In this document: piece after piece, positions 62,412 to 64,000 of the stretch
How the letters are laid out: each line of letters opens with the position of its first letter
Position numbering within the stretch: position 1 is the stretch's first letter
Source: Desulfuromonas sp. AOP6
GTDB lineage: Bacteria > Desulfobacterota > Desulfuromonadia > Desulfuromonadales > SZUA-540
NCBI RefSeq assembly: GCF_009731355.2
Contig: NZ_AP022810.1
Span: 1,268,001 to 1,332,000, forward strand
Length of the DNA stretch: 64,000 nt
Direction: 5' to 3'
Notes under the pieces: generated by a model
What the model saw: only the letters and a program-made list of their open reading frames with translations
Told to the model about the DNA's origin: nothing
Databases searched by the model: none
Program-made: the position numbers and the translations under genes

Positions 62412-63800
62412 TTAAATGGCGTGTTTCTGCAGGAAATCCTTGACCGCTTTGACGTCGGCATCAATAACGACACAGCGTTTTTCACGGGATTCAATCCCTT
62501 CGAGGGGGCCCGGCCGTTCGGGATCACTGCCGATGCTTTTTTGTACCGCATCACCGAACTTGGCCGGGTGGGCGGTGGCCAGGCAGACGACAGGGTAGTC
62601 TCCTCCGGCCAATTCGCGTCCTGCCTTCACCCCAACGGCGGTGTGCGGGTCGAGGGTATAACCCGTGGCCTGATGAAAGTCCCGAATCGTGCCCAGGGTG
62701 TCGTTGCTGTCTACCGTCAAAGCCAGAAAGTCGTTGGAGACCTGCTCTCTCTCTTTGTCACTGAAGGCAAGGCGCCCGGTTGTGCGCAATGTTTCCATGG
62801 CCTCGGTCACACGGGTGCTGTCTTGTCCATAGAGATAGAAGAGGTAGCGCTCGAAATTGCTGGCCAGCTGAATATCCATGGAGGGTGAGTAGGTCTGGGC
62901 AACAGGCCCGACGCTGTAGTCGCCGTCGCGAACGAAACGGCAAAGGATGTTATTTTCGTTGGTGGCTAGAATCAGGCGCCGGATGGGAAGTCCCATGCGG
63001 CGGGCGATGTAGCCGGCAAAAATATCCCCGAAATTGCCGGTGGGCACGCTGAAATAGATTTCCTTGCACCCTGTCTCTGCGGAGACACGGCCCCAGGCGT
63101 AGAAATAGTAGACGACCTGCGCCAGCACGCGCGCCCAGTTGATCGAGTTTACCGCCCCCAGGGCATGCTTTTCCTTGAAAGCCAGGTCACCAAAGGCTTC
63201 CTTGACGATGCCCTGGCCATCGTCAAAGGTTCCCCGAATGGCCAGGTTGAACACATTGGGATCGACCACGGTGGTCATCTGCAGTTCCTGGATCGGGGAG
63301 ACCTTGCCGTGGGGGTGCAGGATGAAGATGTTGATGTTCTCCTTGCCACGCACGCCATAAATGGCGGCGCTGCCGGTGTCGCCGGAGGTCGCTCCCAGGA
63401 TGTTCATCTTTTGGCCGCTCTCTTTAAGCAGGTACTCGAACAGATTGCCGAGAAACTGCAGGGCGACATCCTTGAAGGCCAGGGTGGGGCCATGAAAGAG
63501 TTCGAGGATGTAGACGCCGTCTTTGTGAACAACGGGCGTCACGTCCGGATGGGTGAAACTCTGGTAGGAGCGGTCGATGAGATCCTTCAGGTCAGCCGCA
63601 GGGATGTCGCCAACGAATCGGGATAAAATCTGGAAGGCGAGTTCGGGATAGGCCAGTTTGGACAACGCGGCGATATCCCCCGGGGTCAGAGCGGGGATCG
63701 ATTCAGGGAGCAAAAGACCGCCATCATCGGCCAGCCCCATCATGACGGCCTCTTTAAAGGTCAGGTTGCGGACTTTGCCGCGAGTGCTCAGGTAGCGCAT
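62412..63800 (-). CDS. thrC: Threonine synthase
   Basis: The 462-residue PLP enzyme converts O-phospho-L-homoserine to threonine. It has the N-terminal STRGKVRNLTFKEAV block, the PLP lysine in LAFKDVALQF, and the phosphate-binding GATSGDTGSAA. The start at 63800 is chosen because GGAGAG lies nine bases upstream; a nearby ATG at 63809 directly abuts that site and would leave no room for the ribosome. It is transcribed alone between two terminators. Confidence 0.95.
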   Translation of the reverse strand: MRYLSTRGKVRNLTFKEAVMMGLADDGGLLLPESIPALTPGDIAALSKLAYPELAFQILSRFVGDIPAADLKDLIDRSYQSFTHPDVTPVVHKDGVYILELFHGPTLAFKDVALQFLGNLFEYLLKESGQKMNILGATSGDTGSAAIYGVRGKENINIFILHPHGKVSPIQELQMTTVVDPNVFNLAIRGTFDDGQGIVKEAFGDLAFKEKHALGAVNSINWARVLAQVVYYFYAWGRVSAETGCKEIYFSVPTGNFGDIFAGYIARRMGLPIRRLILATNENNILCRFVRDGDYSVGPVAQTYSPSMDIQLASNFERYLFYLYGQDSTRVTEAMETLRTTGRLAFSDKEREQVSNDFLALTVDSNDTLGTIRDFHQATGYTLDPHTAVGVKAGRELAGGDYPVVCLATAHPAKFGDAVQKSIGSDPERPGPLEGIESREKRCVVIDADVKAVKDFLQKHAI

Positions 63801-63874
63801 GTTTTTCATCTCTCCGTTTAAAAAAGTCGGGATATCTTAACAGGAACGATGGTCGGAGGGAAGAAAAGAAGAAA

Positions 63875-63900
63875 AAGGAGGGGCAAAAGTGCCCCTCCTT
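63875..63900 (-). terminator. Terminator of the minus-strand gene at the right edge
   Basis: A ten-base-pair stem (63875-63884 with 63891-63900), read on the minus strand, is followed by a T-rich tract. It ends the gene whose 3' part enters at the right edge and separates it from thrC. Confidence 0.85.
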
Positions 63901-63928
63901 CGGTGTTTGACAGATGGTCCGACTAGTG

Positions 63929-64000
63929 TCAGGAGCCCGAGGCTTCCTGGGCGTCGACCACGGCGACGGCGGCCATGTTGACGATGTCGGCGACATCATC
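63929..64000 (-). CDS. pta: 3' end of a gene resembling phosphate acetyltransferase (partial)
   Basis: Only the last 23 codons are in the window, on the minus strand, ending at TGA (63929-63931). The C-terminal residues DDVADIVNMAAVAVVDAQEA resemble the conserved end of phosphotransacetylase (the DIVN and final AQ pattern). The match is short, so the name is tentative. Confidence 0.5.
   Translation of the reverse strand, partial: DDVADIVNMAAVAVVDAQEASGS

Overview
The window reads as chromosomal DNA of a dissimilatory metal/sulfur-reducing member of the Desulfuromonadales (Geobacter/Desulfuromonas lineage). The basis is several multiheme c-type cytochromes, a PpcA-type triheme cytochrome c7, CHASE4/PAS/GGDEF-EAL and sigma-54 regulators, a c-di-GMP-I riboswitch, two-subunit M16 peptidases and a glnB-glnA pair behind a -24/-12 promoter. 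No rRNA, tRNA, CRISPR array, insertion sequence or phage gene was seen. Assignment to species is not possible from the window alone.

Region 1 (1-16500) is an extracellular/periplasmic electron-transfer island. It holds the 3' part of a large multiheme cytochrome with a PKD-like C-terminus, a convergent two-component system (PAS-PAS histidine kinase and NarL-type regulator), and a second, full-length octaheme cytochrome (5678-9475). That second gene contains one in-frame UGA followed by a compact hairpin that fits the bacterial SECIS rules, so it is proposed to be a selenocysteine-containing cytochrome. Its last ~185 residues are almost identical to those of the first cytochrome. Downstream are an OmpA-like barrel with thrombospondin-type-3 repeats, a membrane-anchored heptaheme cytochrome, a SurA-like prolyl isomerase, a c-di-GMP-I riboswitch with terminator in front of a CHASE4-PAS-PAS-GGDEF-EAL protein, and a small monoheme cytochrome.

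Region 2 (16500-34700) is mostly housekeeping. It has a DUF748/AsmA-like envelope protein, an HD-GYP protein and an MFS transporter. A four-gene biotin operon (bioW-bioF-bioH-like-bioC) sits behind a BirA-type operator. Next come an ArsR regulator overlapping rlmI, a CaCA-type cation exchanger with a DUF3108 protein and a CBS/DRTGG family II pyrophosphatase, a DUF4015 glycoside-hydrolase-like protein, an outer-membrane barrel and a HAD phosphatase.

Region 3 (34700-48200) contains the triheme cytochrome c7 gene, divergent from a membrane-anchored XRE regulator with an EF-hand-like loop, and a FixH-like protein, a polyprenyl diphosphate synthase and a small hypothetical protein. A DctB/DctD-like sensor kinase and NtrC-family regulator lie next to a DASS anion symporter, whose leader has a near-consensus sigma-54 promoter and two upstream palindromes. 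hypF and pfkA follow.

Region 4 (48200-64000) holds a paired M16 peptidase operon, DUF948 and YtxH envelope-stress-type small proteins, a YihY/BrkB membrane protein, lpxH, a ZIP metal transporter, an SppA-like lipoprotein peptidase with a split nucleoside-recognition/gate-domain pair, an outer-membrane barrel (DUF3187-like), a DnaQ-type exonuclease, a DUF2148 protein, a Nudix hydrolase, sigma-54-type glnB-glnA, threonine synthase, and the 3' end of a gene resembling phosphotransacetylase.
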